Shown: positions 34,636-44,949 of the stretch, one piece after another
How the letters are laid out: every line of letters begins with the position of its first letter
Position numbering within the stretch: the first letter of the stretch is position 1
Assembly: GCA_016342585.1 (NCBI GenBank)
Contig: JAEINK010000001.1
Coordinates: forward strand, 1 to 64,000
Origin: Spirochaetales bacterium
GTDB lineage: Bacteria > Spirochaetota > Spirochaetia > UBA9216
DNA length: 64,000 nt
Direction: 5' to 3'
The notes under the pieces: generated by a model
What the model saw: the letters and a program-made list of their open reading frames with translations, nothing else
Told to the model about the DNA's origin: nothing
The model's database searches: none
Program-made: the position numbers and the translations under genes

Positions 34636-37600
34636 ATGGCTGAAGAGAAAGATAAACAGAAACCAAAAGCAACTTTGATAAAGCATCGAAAACCGGAACC
34701 GGTAAAACCGGTAGAAGAAGAGAAACACGAGCGTAAAAAGGTCGTAGTTGTCAAAAAAAGACCCAAGAAACCGACACCGAGGGTTGTGACTCATTCTGAT
34801 TCCGGAAGTACAGTCGAAAAAAAAGCTCCCGTTGTAGAAAAAGCAACAGAAAAGGCCGGAAAAGAGGTTGGTTCAAGACCAATTGAAAAACCGGTTATAA
34901 AAAATACTGGTGATAGAAGACCTGCACCTTCCACAGGAGCAGGTCAGCCCAGAAGAGATGACAAACCCAAACCCCCGGAACGGAATTTCTCCAATAGATC
35001 CGGTGGTTATCAGGGTGGTCAGCGTCCTACGGGTTATCAAGCCGGTGGTTCTTCTACTGGTCAGCGGGAAGGTGGCAGTCAGCGTTCCGGCGGCGGCCAG
35101 AGAAGTGGCGGCTATCAGGGTAATGCTCCAAGGACTGGTGGATACCAGGGCGGAGGCCAGAGAGAAGGCGGTTACCAGGGTAATGCTCCAAGAACCGGTG
35201 GGTACCAGGGCGGAGGCCAGAGAGAAGGTGGTTACCAGGGTGGTGGTCAGAGAAGTGGCGGCTATCAGGGTAATGCTCCAAGGACTGGTGGATACCAGGG
35301 TGGAAGCCAGAGAGATGGCGGTTATCAGGGTGGTGGTCAGAGAAGTGGCGGTTATCAGGGTAATGCTCCGAGAACTGGTGGATACCAGGGCGGAGGCCAG
35401 AGAGAAGGTGGTTACCAGGGTGGCGCTCCAAGAACCGGTGGGTACCAGGGCGGAGGCCAGGGTGGCGCACCAAGAACTGGTGGTTATCAGGGTGGAGGCC
35501 AGGGAAGACCCGGCGGATACCAGGGCGGAGGCCAGGGTGGCGCACCAAGAACCGGTGGTTATCAGGGTAATGCTCCAAGAACTGGTGGATACCAGGGCGG
35601 AGGCCAGGGAAGACCCGGCGGATATCAGGGCGGAGGCCAGGGTGGCGCACCAAGAACCGGTGGTTATCAGGGCGGAGGCCAGGGAAGACCAGGCGGATAC
35701 CAGGGCGGAGGCCAGGGAAGACCCGGCGGTTACCAGGGTGGCGGTCAGGGAAGACCCGGCGGTTACCAGGGCGGAGGCCAGGGAAGACCCGGCGGTGGTC
35801 CGGGAGGAAATACCCCCACTCCAAGTGCCGAGAAAAAGACACCGAGTAAGAAATTTTTTAAATCAAAGAAGAACACCTATACTAAAGGTCGAAGGGATAT
35901 AACCAGGGAAAGAGATTTTCAGATTAAGAAAAAATCTACCCAAATGACTAACCCTATACCAAAAGAGATCGATATCATGGATGCGATCACTGTTTCCGAG
36001 CTTGGTAGAAAGATGAACTTGAAGGCATCGGAACTCATTACCAAACTCATGGGAATGGGTATGATGGTAACCATCAATCAGCAGATCGATGCAGAAACGG
36101 TCGAAATTATAGCTTCTGAATATAACTGTAAGGTGAATGTTGTATCACTTTACGATGAAACGGTTATTGAAAGTGATACTGTTGGAAATGATGAACTTAA
36201 GGAAAGACCTCCTATCGTTACAATCATGGGGCACGTTGACCATGGTAAAACTAAGCTTCTCGATGCAATCAGGTCTACGAATGTGGTCGATGGAGAATTT
36301 GGTGGAATTACCCAGCATATTGGAGCCTATAAGGTAACAAAAGAATCTGGTGATATTATATTTCTGGATACTCCCGGTCATGAGGCATTTACACTCATGC
36401 GAGCAAGAGGTGCCCAGGTTACCGATATTGTTGTTCTTGTTGTTGCGGCGAATGATGGTGTGATGCCCCAGACTATTGAGGCGATTCAGCATGCACAGGA
36501 AGCAAAAGTTCCTATTATTGTTGCCGTAAATAAAATCGATTTACCTGAAGCAAATAAAGATAGAGTAAAACAGCAGCTTTCCGAATATAATCTTATATCC
36601 GAAGACTGGGGTGGAGAAACAATTTTTTGTGAAATATCTGCTCTAAAAAAGACAGGTATTGATGAACTCCTCGAATCCATTCTTCTTCAATCTGAATTGC
36701 TTGACCTTAAAGAGAATTATAATTGTCGGGCTGAAGGAAAGGTTATTGAATCAAAAGTCGATCCGGGTAGAGGTATTGTATCAACAGTTATTGTTGAAAG
36801 GGGTACTCTAAGAATTGGTGATGCTTTTGTTGCGGGAGTTTATCCCGGAAAAGTAAGGGCCATGTTTAACGATCAGGGTCAGAAAATAACTGAAGCTACT
36901 CCTGCTACACCTGTTGAGATTCTTGGTTTCTCCGGAATACCGAATTCAGGCTCACCTTTCCAGGTAACTGAAAGTGAAAAGCTTGCAAGACAGGTTGGTA
37001 CAAAACGTCAGGAACTGGAAAAGCACTCTGTAGCAAAGAATGTATCCAAGATAACCCTGGATAACCTTTATGACACAATACAGCACGGTGAAATGCAGGA
37101 ACTTAAAGTTATTATCAAGGGTGATGTACACGGCTCGGTTGAAGCCCTTAAAACGGCACTCGAAAAGCTTAGCACTCCTGAGATCAGATTGGTAGCGATT
37201 GCGTCCGGGGCAGGAGCCATCCTTGAAAATGATGTAAACCTGGCTTCGGCTTCAAATGCAATAATTGTTGGTTTTCATGTAAGACCGACATCAAAGGCCC
37301 TTGCTCTTGCAGAGCAGGAGAAAGTGGATATTCGAAAATACAATGTTATTTATGATTGTGTTGAGGATGTCCGTTCCGCCATGGAAGGTCTTCTTGCTCC
37401 TGAGCTTAAGGAAGAAATAACAGGTACACTCGAAGTGCGAGATGTATTCAAGGTTCCCAAGATTGGTCTTATTGCTGGAACTATGGTTCTAACAGGTAAA
37501 ATTGTCAGGAACGGAAACATTCGTGTTTATAGAGAAGGAATTGAGCTTCATCAGGGTAAGGTTACCTCACTTAAACGTTTCAAGGATGATGCGAAAGAGG

Positions 37601-37722
37601 TTGAAAAGGGTTATGAATGTGGTGTCGGTATAGATAACTATACTGATGTCAAAGTTGGTGATACCTTTGAAACCTTCATTGTAAAAGAAGTTGCCAAGAA
37701 GTTGGGCAAAAGTAAGGAATAA
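34636..37722 (+). CDS. infB: Translation initiation factor IF-2 with GGYQG-repeat domain
   Basis: 1028 residues. Residues 1-120 are Lys/Pro/Glu-rich. Residues about 123-391 are a low-complexity domain with 22 GGYQG units ([31 protein letters not shown]). A basic stretch and an IF2N-type helical domain ([18 protein letters not shown]) follow. The GTPase begins near 525, with G1 GHVDHGKT, G3 DTPGHEAF and G4 NKID; beta-barrel domains and the fMet-tRNA-binding C-domain complete it. IF2 places initiator tRNA on the 30S. The G/Y/Q/R-rich section is unlike ordinary N-terminal extensions. AGGA precedes ATG 34636; the stop overlaps rbfA. Confidence 0.97.
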   Translation: MAEEKDKQKPKATLIKHRKPEPVKPVEEEKHERKKVVVVKKRPKKPTPRVVTHSDSGSTVEKKAPVVEKATEKAGKEVGSRPIEKPVIKNTGDRRPAPSTGAGQPRRDDKPKPPERNFSNRSGGYQGGQRPTGYQAGGSSTGQREGGSQRSGGGQRSGGYQGNAPRTGGYQGGGQREGGYQGNAPRTGGYQGGGQREGGYQGGGQRSGGYQGNAPRTGGYQGGSQRDGGYQGGGQRSGGYQGNAPRTGGYQGGGQREGGYQGGAPRTGGYQGGGQGGAPRTGGYQGGGQGRPGGYQGGGQGGAPRTGGYQGNAPRTGGYQGGGQGRPGGYQGGGQGGAPRTGGYQGGGQGRPGGYQGGGQGRPGGYQGGGQGRPGGYQGGGQGRPGGGPGGNTPTPSAEKKTPSKKFFKSKKNTYTKGRRDITRERDFQIKKKSTQMTNPIPKEIDIMDAITVSELGRKMNLKASELITKLMGMGMMVTINQQIDAETVEIIASEYNCKVNVVSLYDETVIESDTVGNDELKERPPIVTIMGHVDHGKTKLLDAIRSTNVVDGEFGGITQHIGAYKVTKESGDIIFLDTPGHEAFTLMRARGAQVTDIVVLVVAANDGVMPQTIEAIQHAQEAKVPIIVAVNKIDLPEANKDRVKQQLSEYNLISEDWGGETIFCEISALKKTGIDELLESILLQSELLDLKENYNCRAEGKVIESKVDPGRGIVSTVIVERGTLRIGDAFVAGVYPGKVRAMFNDQGQKITEATPATPVEILGFSGIPNSGSPFQVTESEKLARQVGTKRQELEKHSVAKNVSKITLDNLYDTIQHGEMQELKVIIKGDVHGSVEALKTALEKLSTPEIRLVAIASGAGAILENDVNLASASNAIIVGFHVRPTSKALALAEQEKVDIRKYNVIYDCVEDVRSAMEGLLAPELKEEITGTLEVRDVFKVPKIGLIAGTMVLTGKIVRNGNIRVYREGIELHQGKVTSLKRFKDDAKEVEKGYECGVGIDNYTDVKVGDTFETFIVKEVAKKLGKSKE
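35002..35808 (+). repeat. In-frame tandem repeat coding GGYQG units in infB
   Basis: About 800 bases made of 30-42-base units such as TACCAGGGCGGAGGCCAG. Some neighbouring copies are nearly identical and others differ at synonymous sites, so expansion seems both old and recent. It creates long spurious ORFs in two other frames. Confidence 0.9.
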
Positions 37723-38075
37723 TGTCTGATATAAGAATCAGGAGGGTTGAAAGCCTCCTCAGGGATGAGATTAGCCTTCTTATTTTAAAGAATAAAATAA
37801 AGGATCCCCGGGTCGGCAGTTTTCTATCGGTAAATCGGGTGAAGGCTTCAAAGGATCTTTCTTCTGCTAAAATATTTGTTTCTACCTATGAATCTGAAAA
37901 AAAGCACCAGTTAGGTGTGGATGGATTGAATAATGCCGCCGGCTTTATTCAAAGAGAAGTAGGTAGAAAACTAAAAACCAGAACGACACCTAAATTGAAT
38001 TTTATTATGGATACATCTATTCGTGATGGATTTGAAGTTAATAAAAAGATTGAGGAGCTGAATAGCGGCGAATGA
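37722..38075 (+). CDS. rbfA: Ribosome-binding factor A
   Basis: 117 residues. RIRRVESLLRDEISLLI at the start and KDPRVGSFLSVNRVKASKDLS are typical; the KH-like fold ends with LNFIMDTSIRDGFEVNKKIEEL. It assists maturation of the 30S subunit and the 5' end of 16S rRNA. Its ATG overlaps the infB stop (TAATG), and its own stop overlaps truB (ATGA). Confidence 0.95.
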   Translation: MSDIRIRRVESLLRDEISLLILKNKIKDPRVGSFLSVNRVKASKDLSSAKIFVSTYESEKKHQLGVDGLNNAAGFIQREVGRKLKTRTTPKLNFIMDTSIRDGFEVNKKIEELNSGE

Positions 38076-38950
38076 CCAGCGGAATTATTTTAATTGATAA
38101 ACCCGCAGGGCTGACCTCTTTTCAGGCCCTTGGACAAATCAAAAAGAAACTCGGACATCGAAAAATAGGTCACACAGGTACTCTTGATAAATTTGCATCT
38201 GGACTGATAGTAGTTCTTGCCGGTAGTTTTACAAGATTAAACCCCTATTTTACCGGTCTTGATAAAACCTATAAAGCGAAAATGACCTTCGGGAAAGAGA
38301 CATCAACCCTTGATCCTGAAGGTGATATTATAAAAGAGGCCCCTATCCCCGAATTCGGTAGTATTGAAAAAGTTATACCGGATTTTATTGGGGAAATAAT
38401 GCAAATCCCACCAGATTTTTCGGCAGTTCATATCGATGGAAAAAGAGCATATAAAAGAAAGCTCGCCGGAGAAGAGCTTGAAATACCTCCGCGTAAAATA
38501 CGAATAGATTCATTTGATATCCTTTCCTGGGATTCACCGGATCTTGATGTACGGATATCCTGTTCTAAAGGTACCTATATCAGATCGATTGCCAGAGATA
38601 TTGGAAGCGCGACTCAATCGTGCTGTTATGTTTCTGAGCTTTCCAGAGAGAGTGTTGGGCTTTATAAAAGGGAGAAGAGTATAACTCCCGATGTATTTTC
38701 TCCTGAAACAGATTTGGTTTCAGGACGGGAAGTTTTTGAACTTCTTCCCGAAATTGATGTCCTTGAAGTAACAAAGGAATCCATTCCATACATAAGAAAT
38801 GGTGTTCCTTTCAAGATTAATTTCACAGTGGATCAAGATAAACTTCAGAATGATGGAAATCTTGCCCTCTATGATGATGAAACCTTTTTAGGCCTCCTTG
38901 AAGTTGACAAAGGGAACTTTAAATATGGTTTCCTGGTTGGCACTAAATGA
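38072..38950 (+). CDS. truB: tRNA pseudouridine-55 synthase TruB
   Basis: 292 residues. The catalytic Asp lies in HTGTLDKFASGLIVV (near residue 39). IILIDKPAGLTSFQAL, YKAKMTFGKETSTLDPEG, PPDFSAVHIDGKRAYKRKLAGE and CSKGTYIRSIARDIG are family blocks. It modifies the T-loop U55 of tRNA. It overlaps both neighbours by 4 bases. Confidence 0.96.
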   Translation: MTSGIILIDKPAGLTSFQALGQIKKKLGHRKIGHTGTLDKFASGLIVVLAGSFTRLNPYFTGLDKTYKAKMTFGKETSTLDPEGDIIKEAPIPEFGSIEKVIPDFIGEIMQIPPDFSAVHIDGKRAYKRKLAGEELEIPPRKIRIDSFDILSWDSPDLDVRISCSKGTYIRSIARDIGSATQSCCYVSELSRESVGLYKREKSITPDVFSPETDLVSGREVFELLPEIDVLEVTKESIPYIRNGVPFKINFTVDQDKLQNDGNLALYDDETFLGLLEVDKGNFKYGFLVGTK

Positions 38951-39735
38951 TACAGGTTATAAGTTGGGATGATTTTCTGAAAAAGAATCCCTGGGAGAAT
39001 CAAAAAACATCGGTAACCATTGGCGTTTTCGATGGTATTCATCCAGGCCACCAGCAATTAATCAAAAGATTGACCTCAGATGAAGAACTTACCCCGATTG
39101 TGTTTACTTTTAAGGTAAATCCTGCCATGTTAACAAGACCTAAAACCTTTAAAGGTAATATATTAACTCTTGAACAGAAAATTGAGAGGGTTGAGAAGTT
39201 CGGGGTTAAAGGGGCCGTAATCATTGACTTTTCCTCCGATTTCAGTAAACTTACAGGGAGGAATTTTTTCTCTCATATAGGAAGTAAAACGAAGCTTTCA
39301 CAGGTAGTTTTAGGAGAGAATCATAGACTTGGTCATAAGGGTGAAACCGGGGCTGATGATGCGAGAATATTTCTTCAAAAAAAGGGAATAAAGGTTTTTA
39401 TTGAAGATTCCATTCTTCAAAATGAGTCTCCCTTATCCAGTACAAGGGTTCGTAATGCTATTATTGAGGGGCATTTGAACAGGGTTCCTGAACTTCTTGG
39501 GTTTGAACATATCCTTGATTTCAGAGGATTACCCCATATTTTTGAAGCGGGGATTGTAAAAATAGAGAGAAAAAGATGTCATCAGGTACTTCCACCAGAT
39601 GGTATCTATGAAGGTATCATTTTCAACCACCAGGAGTTATTCGCCACCAAAATAATTCTTGATAAAGAACAAATATTATGGGAACAGCCAATAGATGTTC
39701 CTGTAGAAAGAATTACAATACGTAATTACGAATGA
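38947..39735 (+). CDS. ribF: RibF-like FAD synthetase with a degenerate riboflavin kinase half
   Basis: 262 residues, against about 310 for bifunctional RibF. The FMN adenylyltransferase half is intact: GVFDGIHPGHQQLI, KLTGRNFF, LGENHRLGHKG and the SSTRVRNAI nucleotide motif. After about residue 185 only some 75 residues remain, with a vestige of the kinase barrel (PPDGIYEGIIF) but without the GFPTAN ATP-Mg motif. It should make FAD from FMN; riboflavin phosphorylation probably needs another enzyme. It is coupled to truB (ATGA overlap), with rpsO 12 bases downstream. Confidence 0.88.
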   Translation: MIQVISWDDFLKKNPWENQKTSVTIGVFDGIHPGHQQLIKRLTSDEELTPIVFTFKVNPAMLTRPKTFKGNILTLEQKIERVEKFGVKGAVIIDFSSDFSKLTGRNFFSHIGSKTKLSQVVLGENHRLGHKGETGADDARIFLQKKGIKVFIEDSILQNESPLSSTRVRNAIIEGHLNRVPELLGFEHILDFRGLPHIFEAGIVKIERKRCHQVLPPDGIYEGIIFNHQELFATKIILDKEQILWEQPIDVPVERITIRNYE

Positions 39736-39747
39736 GAGGAGACTTAT

Positions 39748-40017
39748 ATGTCATTATCTAAGGAAGCAAAGCAGGCAATTATTGAAGAATACGGAGTAAA
39801 CGGAAAAGATACAGGCTCCACTGAAGTACAAATTGCACTCCTTACAGCAAGAATCAAAGATCTTACCGAGCACTTCAAGGTAAATAAAAAAGATCACAAC
39901 TCAAGACGGGGATTATTAAAACTCGTTGGACAGAGAAGAAGACTTCTTAAATACCTCAAGAGAGAAGACCTTGAGAAATACAGAGAAATCTTAAAGAAAT
40001 TGAACTTAAGAAAGTAA
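39748..40017 (+). CDS. rpsO: 30S ribosomal protein S15
   Basis: 89 residues, exact family size. Signature blocks are [37 protein letters not shown] and LLKYLKRED. It binds 16S rRNA early in 30S assembly. GAGAGGAGA precedes the ATG. It is followed 11 bases later by pnp, a nearly universal pair. Confidence 0.98.
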   Translation: MSLSKEAKQAIIEEYGVNGKDTGSTEVQIALLTARIKDLTEHFKVNKKDHNSRRGLLKLVGQRRRLLKYLKREDLEKYREILKKLNLRK

Positions 40018-40028
40018 AAGGAAAATTT

Positions 40029-42131
40029 ATGTTAAATAAAGTAAGTATGAAAATCGGTGAGACCGATTTAGTACTTGAGACTGGCCGAATAGCAAAACAG
40101 GCTAATGGATCAGTATATGCTACCTTTGGCGGCAGCGCTGTATTAGCTACAGCTTGTTGCGGCAGAAAAGTTGAAGGGCTCGATTATGTACCCCTTCAGG
40201 TCGAATATAATGAGAAATTTTATGCTGCCGGAAAAATACCCGGCGGTTTTTTGAAAAGGGAAGGAAGACCTAAGGACAAGGAAATTCTTGTTTCACGGCT
40301 TATTGACCGTCCCATGAGACCTCTTTTTCACAAACCTTTTGGGCGTGAAATTCAGGTAGTTCCTACCGTTGTTTCAACTGATGTTGTAAACCCCCCGGAC
40401 ATTATTGCCATGATTGCGGCCTCTGCAGCTGTAGTTGTATCCGATATACCTTTTGAAGGGCCGGTTGGCGCTGTAAGGGTTTGTGCAATTGGTGGCGAGC
40501 TGATTGTTAACCCCACCTTTCTACAGATAGAAGAGAGTGATCTTGATATCGTTGTTTCCGGTACCGATGAAGGTATTACAATGGTTGAAGGTGGAGGAAA
40601 AGAAGTTTCCGAAGAGTTGATGCTTAGTGCTATCGCCAAAGCAGAAATTGTTATTAAGGAACTTTGTGCTCTCCAGGTTAAACTCGCGGAGCTCGTTGGA
40701 AAGGAAAAACTTCCTATTGATTCCGATGAAAATAAATTGGCAAATAAAGAAGAAATCATGGCTTTTGCTATGCCTAAACTTGAAGTGGCCTGTTTTGTAA
40801 AAGGTAAGTTTCAGAGATATGCTGCCATCGGTGAAGTAAAAGCCGAAGCAAAAGAGAAATTCTGTGCAGATTTTGAAGAGCTTGATATGAAGCTTTTTGA
40901 TGCTCTCATGGAAGAGATGGAGTATACCATCGTCCGAAAATCAATCCTTGATAAGGGTGAAAGAACGGATGGCAGGGGACTTGAAGACATCAGACCTATT
41001 AATTGTGAGATTGGTGTTCTTCCCCGTACTCACGGAAGTGCATTATTTACAAGGGGTGAAACCCAGTCACTTGCTATTGCCACTTTAGGTACAGTGATGG
41101 ACGAACAAATGAAGGATGATATCGACGGTGAAAAACGGTACGAAAATTTCATGCTTCATTATAACTTCCCTCCCTATTCTGTTGGTGAAACAGGACGACT
41201 TGGAACAGGACGACGAGAAATCGGACACGGACACCTTGCTCAGAGAGCTTTAACAGGTGTTCTCCCAGGTAAAGACAAATTTCCTTATACTGTAAGGGTT
41301 GTATCTGAAATTATGGAATCAAACGGTTCTTCATCCATGGCCTCTGTCTGTGGTGGAACCCTATCTCTGCTGAATGCCGGTGTTCCTATCAAAAAACCTG
41401 TAGCAGGAATTGCCATGGGACTTATTTCCGATAGTGAGGACCCCTCACGAATCTCTATCCTAAGTGATATCCTCGGCGAAGAGGATCATCTCGGCGACAT
41501 GGACTTCAAGGTTGCGGGAACCGAAGATGGAATTACTGCTTTCCAGATGGATATTAAGATCTCTAATGTTACCCAGGACATCATGACCAAGGCTCTTGCT
41601 CAGGCAAAAAAAGGCCGAATGCATATTCTCGGGATTATGAATGAAACAATTGCGACACCTCAGACTGAACTCTCCGAGTATGCTCCTAAGATCTGTACAA
41701 TGAAGATCGATCAGGAGAAAATCGGCGGAGTAATTGGACCAGGTGGTAAAGTAATAAAAGGCATTTCAGAGGCATCTGGTGCTAAAGTTAATATTGACGA
41801 TGATGGAACAATCACAATTTACAGTAAAGATCAGGCCGGTGCAAACAAAGCTATCGAAATGGTTAAAGGAATTGTGGAAGATCCTGAAGTCGGAAATATT
41901 TATCAGGGTAAGGTAAAACGAATTATGGATTTCGGAGCTTTTGTAGAATTCCTTCCAGGTAAAGAGGGGCTCGTCCATATTTCCAAACTATCAAAACAGA
42001 GGGTTTCAGCTGTATCCGATGTTCTCTCCGTTGACCAGGAAATTCCTGTCAAACTTCTTGAGATTGATAGAATGGGACGTATTAATCTGAGTTATGTTGA
42101 TGCTCTTCCTAAAGAAGAAGCAGAAAAGTAA
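40029..42131 (+). CDS. pnp: Polyribonucleotide nucleotidyltransferase (PNPase)
   Basis: 700 residues. Two RNase PH domains are visible (FYAAGKIPGGFLKREGRP in the first; GSALFTRGETQSLAIATLG and the SSSMASVCGGTLSL catalytic block in the second). KH (IGGVIGPGGKVIKGI) and S1 (GNIYQGKVKRIMDFGAFVEF) domains end the chain. It degrades RNA 3' to 5' phosphorolytically. Overlap or close spacing with rpsO and dut indicates one transcript. Confidence 0.98.
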   Translation: MLNKVSMKIGETDLVLETGRIAKQANGSVYATFGGSAVLATACCGRKVEGLDYVPLQVEYNEKFYAAGKIPGGFLKREGRPKDKEILVSRLIDRPMRPLFHKPFGREIQVVPTVVSTDVVNPPDIIAMIAASAAVVVSDIPFEGPVGAVRVCAIGGELIVNPTFLQIEESDLDIVVSGTDEGITMVEGGGKEVSEELMLSAIAKAEIVIKELCALQVKLAELVGKEKLPIDSDENKLANKEEIMAFAMPKLEVACFVKGKFQRYAAIGEVKAEAKEKFCADFEELDMKLFDALMEEMEYTIVRKSILDKGERTDGRGLEDIRPINCEIGVLPRTHGSALFTRGETQSLAIATLGTVMDEQMKDDIDGEKRYENFMLHYNFPPYSVGETGRLGTGRREIGHGHLAQRALTGVLPGKDKFPYTVRVVSEIMESNGSSSMASVCGGTLSLLNAGVPIKKPVAGIAMGLISDSEDPSRISILSDILGEEDHLGDMDFKVAGTEDGITAFQMDIKISNVTQDIMTKALAQAKKGRMHILGIMNETIATPQTELSEYAPKICTMKIDQEKIGGVIGPGGKVIKGISEASGAKVNIDDDGTITIYSKDQAGANKAIEMVKGIVEDPEVGNIYQGKVKRIMDFGAFVEFLPGKEGLVHISKLSKQRVSAVSDVLSVDQEIPVKLLEIDRMGRINLSYVDALPKEEAEK

Positions 42132-42138
42132 CAGGTTA

Positions 42139-42576
42139 ATGGCCAAAATAATAATTCATTATACAGGAAATGCAGATTCTGCTCCGGAGTACTCCTCACT
42201 TGAGGCGGCTGGCGCGGATCTGCGTGCCTTTATTGAAGATGATGTAATCCTGGGACCTGGAGAGAGGGAGATTATTCCTACGGGACTTCACCTCCAGATT
42301 CCTGCGGGTTATGAAGGGCAGGTAAGACCCCGTTCAGGTCTTGCTTTTAAACATGGTATAACTGTTCTGAATACTCCAGGAACAATTGATAGTGATTACC
42401 GTGGAGAGGTAAGAGTTATTCTTATCAACCTGAGCAAAAAGGCGTATACAATTAAAAATGGTGATAGAATCGCACAAATTCTGTTTTCGGAGGTCATTCG
42501 TGGAGAGTTTATGCCTGCGGAAGAGCTCGAAATATCGGATAGAGGAACCGGAGGATTCGGTTCTACAGGAGTTTAA
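42139..42576 (+). CDS. dut: dUTP diphosphatase
   Basis: 145 residues from ATG 42139; an in-frame ATG at 42094 lies inside pnp and would add a non-homologous leader. All five trimeric dUTPase motifs are present: EAAGADLRA, RPRSGLAFKHG, NTPGTIDSDYRGE, NGDRIAQILF and the C-terminal RGTGGFGSTGV. It lies 7 bases after pnp. Confidence 0.97.
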   Translation: MAKIIIHYTGNADSAPEYSSLEAAGADLRAFIEDDVILGPGEREIIPTGLHLQIPAGYEGQVRPRSGLAFKHGITVLNTPGTIDSDYRGEVRVILINLSKKAYTIKNGDRIAQILFSEVIRGEFMPAEELEISDRGTGGFGSTGV

Positions 42577-42587
42577 ACGGTCTGGGT

Positions 42588-43865
42588 ATGAGAGGCCGAT
42601 TTAAAACCATAAGCATTTACCTTATTTCAGAATATATTTTCTCATTTTTTGTATCATTCATGTTTTTCTTTTTTGTTTTTTTTATAAATCACATGATTTT
42701 GATGGCTGAAGAGGTTTTGTCAAAAGATGTTCCCTTAGGTCAGGTCCTTCTCTTAATTTTCTATTCATTACCTTCCATAGTCTCTTTTTCACTTCCTTTT
42801 GCCGCTCTGGTGGGTGCTCTGATGGCTGTGGGGCGTTTCAGCTCAGACAATGAAGTCTTGGCTATGCAGGCATCCGGAATTACCACACTGAGGCTTTTTT
42901 CTCCTATTGTCCTTTTCAGTCTGGTTTTAACCTTTTCAACCTTCATGTTTAATGATTATTTCATCCCTATGAGTACTATTAAATTTACACAACTTTACAG
43001 AGAAGTCCTATTTTCAAATCCGGCTTTGGAATTGGAACCCTATTCCATAAAGTACTATCAGGACAGTATTATCGTCACAGGAAATGTCAGTGGTGAGAAT
43101 ATCAGTGAAATACTGATTATTGATAAAGATGTTGATAAGAACCGAAGGATTATATTGGCGGAAGAGGCAAGTCTTATCAGAAGTGATTTAGAAGATGGAG
43201 TCATCTCTTTAAAGCTGGATCAGGTAGTAAGTCATACAACGCCACGGAAGATAAAAACAGAGTACGATTATTTTTCAGCAAGAGAGATGGTGTACAATAT
43301 ACTGTTAAAGGATATAACTGTCTCCATGCGAAACCCAGGTCCACGAGAGATGAGCACACGGGATGTCTATGCTCAAATACAGGAGAAAAGATCTGAGTTT
43401 CAGGTTAAAATCGACAACCGTGACCGGATTGTGTTCAATGAGAGTCTGAAAGTCGCTAATGCTTATGCATTTCTTATTGAAGAGAGAAGCCAGTTGAATC
43501 ATCAAATGGAAAAGCCGGAGATTACAGATTTTATCAATCAATTGAATCAATCGGTTAACAAGGTGATACATGACAGAAGCCTTCAGATATATGAACTGGA
43601 ATTCCAGAAAAAGCTTTCTCTTCCTTTTGCCTGCCTTGCGTTTGTGGTTTTGGCTTTTCCTCTGGGGTTATATACAAAACGGAGTGGCAGGACAGTAGGT
43701 TTCGGAATTGGTGTTTTAGTCTCTGTTCTCTATTACGGGATGCTTTTTGCCGGACAGACTTTAGGTTTTCAAATATTCTTAAGTCCTTTTCTCTCCATGT
43801 GGCTCCCAAACTTTATAATTTTTGCAGCTGGGATCTTTTTCTTTATAGTGAGGCTACGAAGATGA
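42588..43865 (+). CDS. lptF: LptF/LptG-family lipopolysaccharide export permease (first copy)
   Basis: 425 residues. Three N-terminal membrane helices (YIFSFFVSFMFFFFVFF onwards), the family block LPFAALVGALMAVGRFSSDNEVLAMQASG, a periplasmic beta-jellyroll of about 190 residues, then three C-terminal helices (LSLPFACLAFVVLAFPLGLYTKRSGR). LptF and LptG form the membrane part of the LptB2FG exporter that lifts LPS-type glycolipid to the LptC/A bridge. Its stop overlaps lptG (ATGA). Which of the pair is F or G is assigned by order only. Confidence 0.9.
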   Translation: MRGRFKTISIYLISEYIFSFFVSFMFFFFVFFINHMILMAEEVLSKDVPLGQVLLLIFYSLPSIVSFSLPFAALVGALMAVGRFSSDNEVLAMQASGITTLRLFSPIVLFSLVLTFSTFMFNDYFIPMSTIKFTQLYREVLFSNPALELEPYSIKYYQDSIIVTGNVSGENISEILIIDKDVDKNRRIILAEEASLIRSDLEDGVISLKLDQVVSHTTPRKIKTEYDYFSAREMVYNILLKDITVSMRNPGPREMSTRDVYAQIQEKRSEFQVKIDNRDRIVFNESLKVANAYAFLIEERSQLNHQMEKPEITDFINQLNQSVNKVIHDRSLQIYELEFQKKLSLPFACLAFVVLAFPLGLYTKRSGRTVGFGIGVLVSVLYYGMLFAGQTLGFQIFLSPFLSMWLPNFIIFAAGIFFFIVRLRR

Positions 43866-44941
43866 AAACAATCCATGGTATGACACTTAAGTCATTTTTC
43901 CCTGTTTTTCTGGGTGCTATGATTTTCTTTATTTTAATCCTTCAGCTGGTAGATCTCTTTGCCAACCTTTGGCGTTACATTAATAATGATGTCTCCATGG
44001 CACAAATTGGAATGGTGGTACTCTATTATATTCCAAAATGTATATCCTATTCGATTCCAATCGCTACACTATTTTCTATATCTTTCTGTATTGGGACTTT
44101 CCATGCCAATAATGAACTCATAGCCATCTTTGGTTCGGGGATACCATTAACACGCTTTATCGTGCCCCTCATACTCTTCAGTATTGTGGCAAGTATTGGT
44201 GGCTTCTACTTTGATGATAGAATTGTCATAGAAACCTATCAGAAGAAAAATGAATTATCCAGGCAGCTCCTTAATGAGAGCCAAAGCCTTTCCAGATCCA
44301 GGCCAACTGTTTTAGACGATAATAACCGGATTATCTACCATGCAGAATATTATAATCATAATTCGGGTAAACTTTCCAACCTGACAATTGTAAGCCGTAA
44401 TGAGAGGGGGAGGCTCGTCTCACGGATTGATGCGGAATGGGCAGAGTGGGAAGTTGATCATTGGAAGCTGTATAATTCCAGAATTTTCAATATGGATGAA
44501 GAGACAAATAAGATAGTCGAACTTAAGGAAAATATCTTGGATGATCCTGTTTTTACAGCCTCTCCTGAGCGATTTAAAAAAACCGTTCTTAATGTTGAGG
44601 AGATGCCGGTGAGTGATGCCCGGGAGTGGATTGATTCATTGATAAAATCGGGATTACCCTACAGAGAACCATTAACCGATTATTATAAAAGGTTCTCATT
44701 TGCCCTCACCCCTTTGATAGTGGCTCTAATATCATCGGCCATGGGAGGTCGGTATAAAAAAAATATTCTTCTCATGAGTTTACTTACAAGTTTATCAATA
44801 TCAGTTGTCTATTATGTTTTTCAGATGGTGACTGTTATTCTATCCAATAACGGGTATTTAACCCCGCTTGCCGGAGCCTGGTCTCCCTTCATATTTTTCA
44901 CAATAAGCAGTATATTTCTTTTCAGATTTACAAGAACCTAG
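43862..44941 (+). CDS. lptG: LptF/LptG-family lipopolysaccharide export permease (second copy)
   Basis: 359 residues from ATG 43862; the open frame reaches back to 43799 but that would overlap lptF by 67 bases. It has the same fold as its neighbour: N-terminal helices with YYIPKCISYSIPIATLFSISFCIGTFHANNE split over two membrane segments, a periplasmic domain, and C-terminal helices (RFSFALTPLIVALISSAMGG). The pair implies that the organism exports an LPS-like outer-membrane glycolipid, unlike Treponema pallidum and Borrelia. Confidence 0.9.
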   Translation: MKTIHGMTLKSFFPVFLGAMIFFILILQLVDLFANLWRYINNDVSMAQIGMVVLYYIPKCISYSIPIATLFSISFCIGTFHANNELIAIFGSGIPLTRFIVPLILFSIVASIGGFYFDDRIVIETYQKKNELSRQLLNESQSLSRSRPTVLDDNNRIIYHAEYYNHNSGKLSNLTIVSRNERGRLVSRIDAEWAEWEVDHWKLYNSRIFNMDEETNKIVELKENILDDPVFTASPERFKKTVLNVEEMPVSDAREWIDSLIKSGLPYREPLTDYYKRFSFALTPLIVALISSAMGGRYKKNILLMSLLTSLSISVVYYVFQMVTVILSNNGYLTPLAGAWSPFIFFTISSIFLFRFTRT

Positions 44942-44949
44942 AGGTAACT

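Noticed and set aside
34910-35902. Long open frames on both strands across the infB repeat region
   Set aside because: They arise because the tandem repeat lacks stops in all frames; composition (runs of REA/EDP or PGN/RVF) mirrors the GGYQG array.
42094-42138. Earlier start for dut inside pnp
   Set aside because: The extra 15 residues are not dUTPase-like and derive from the pnp end.
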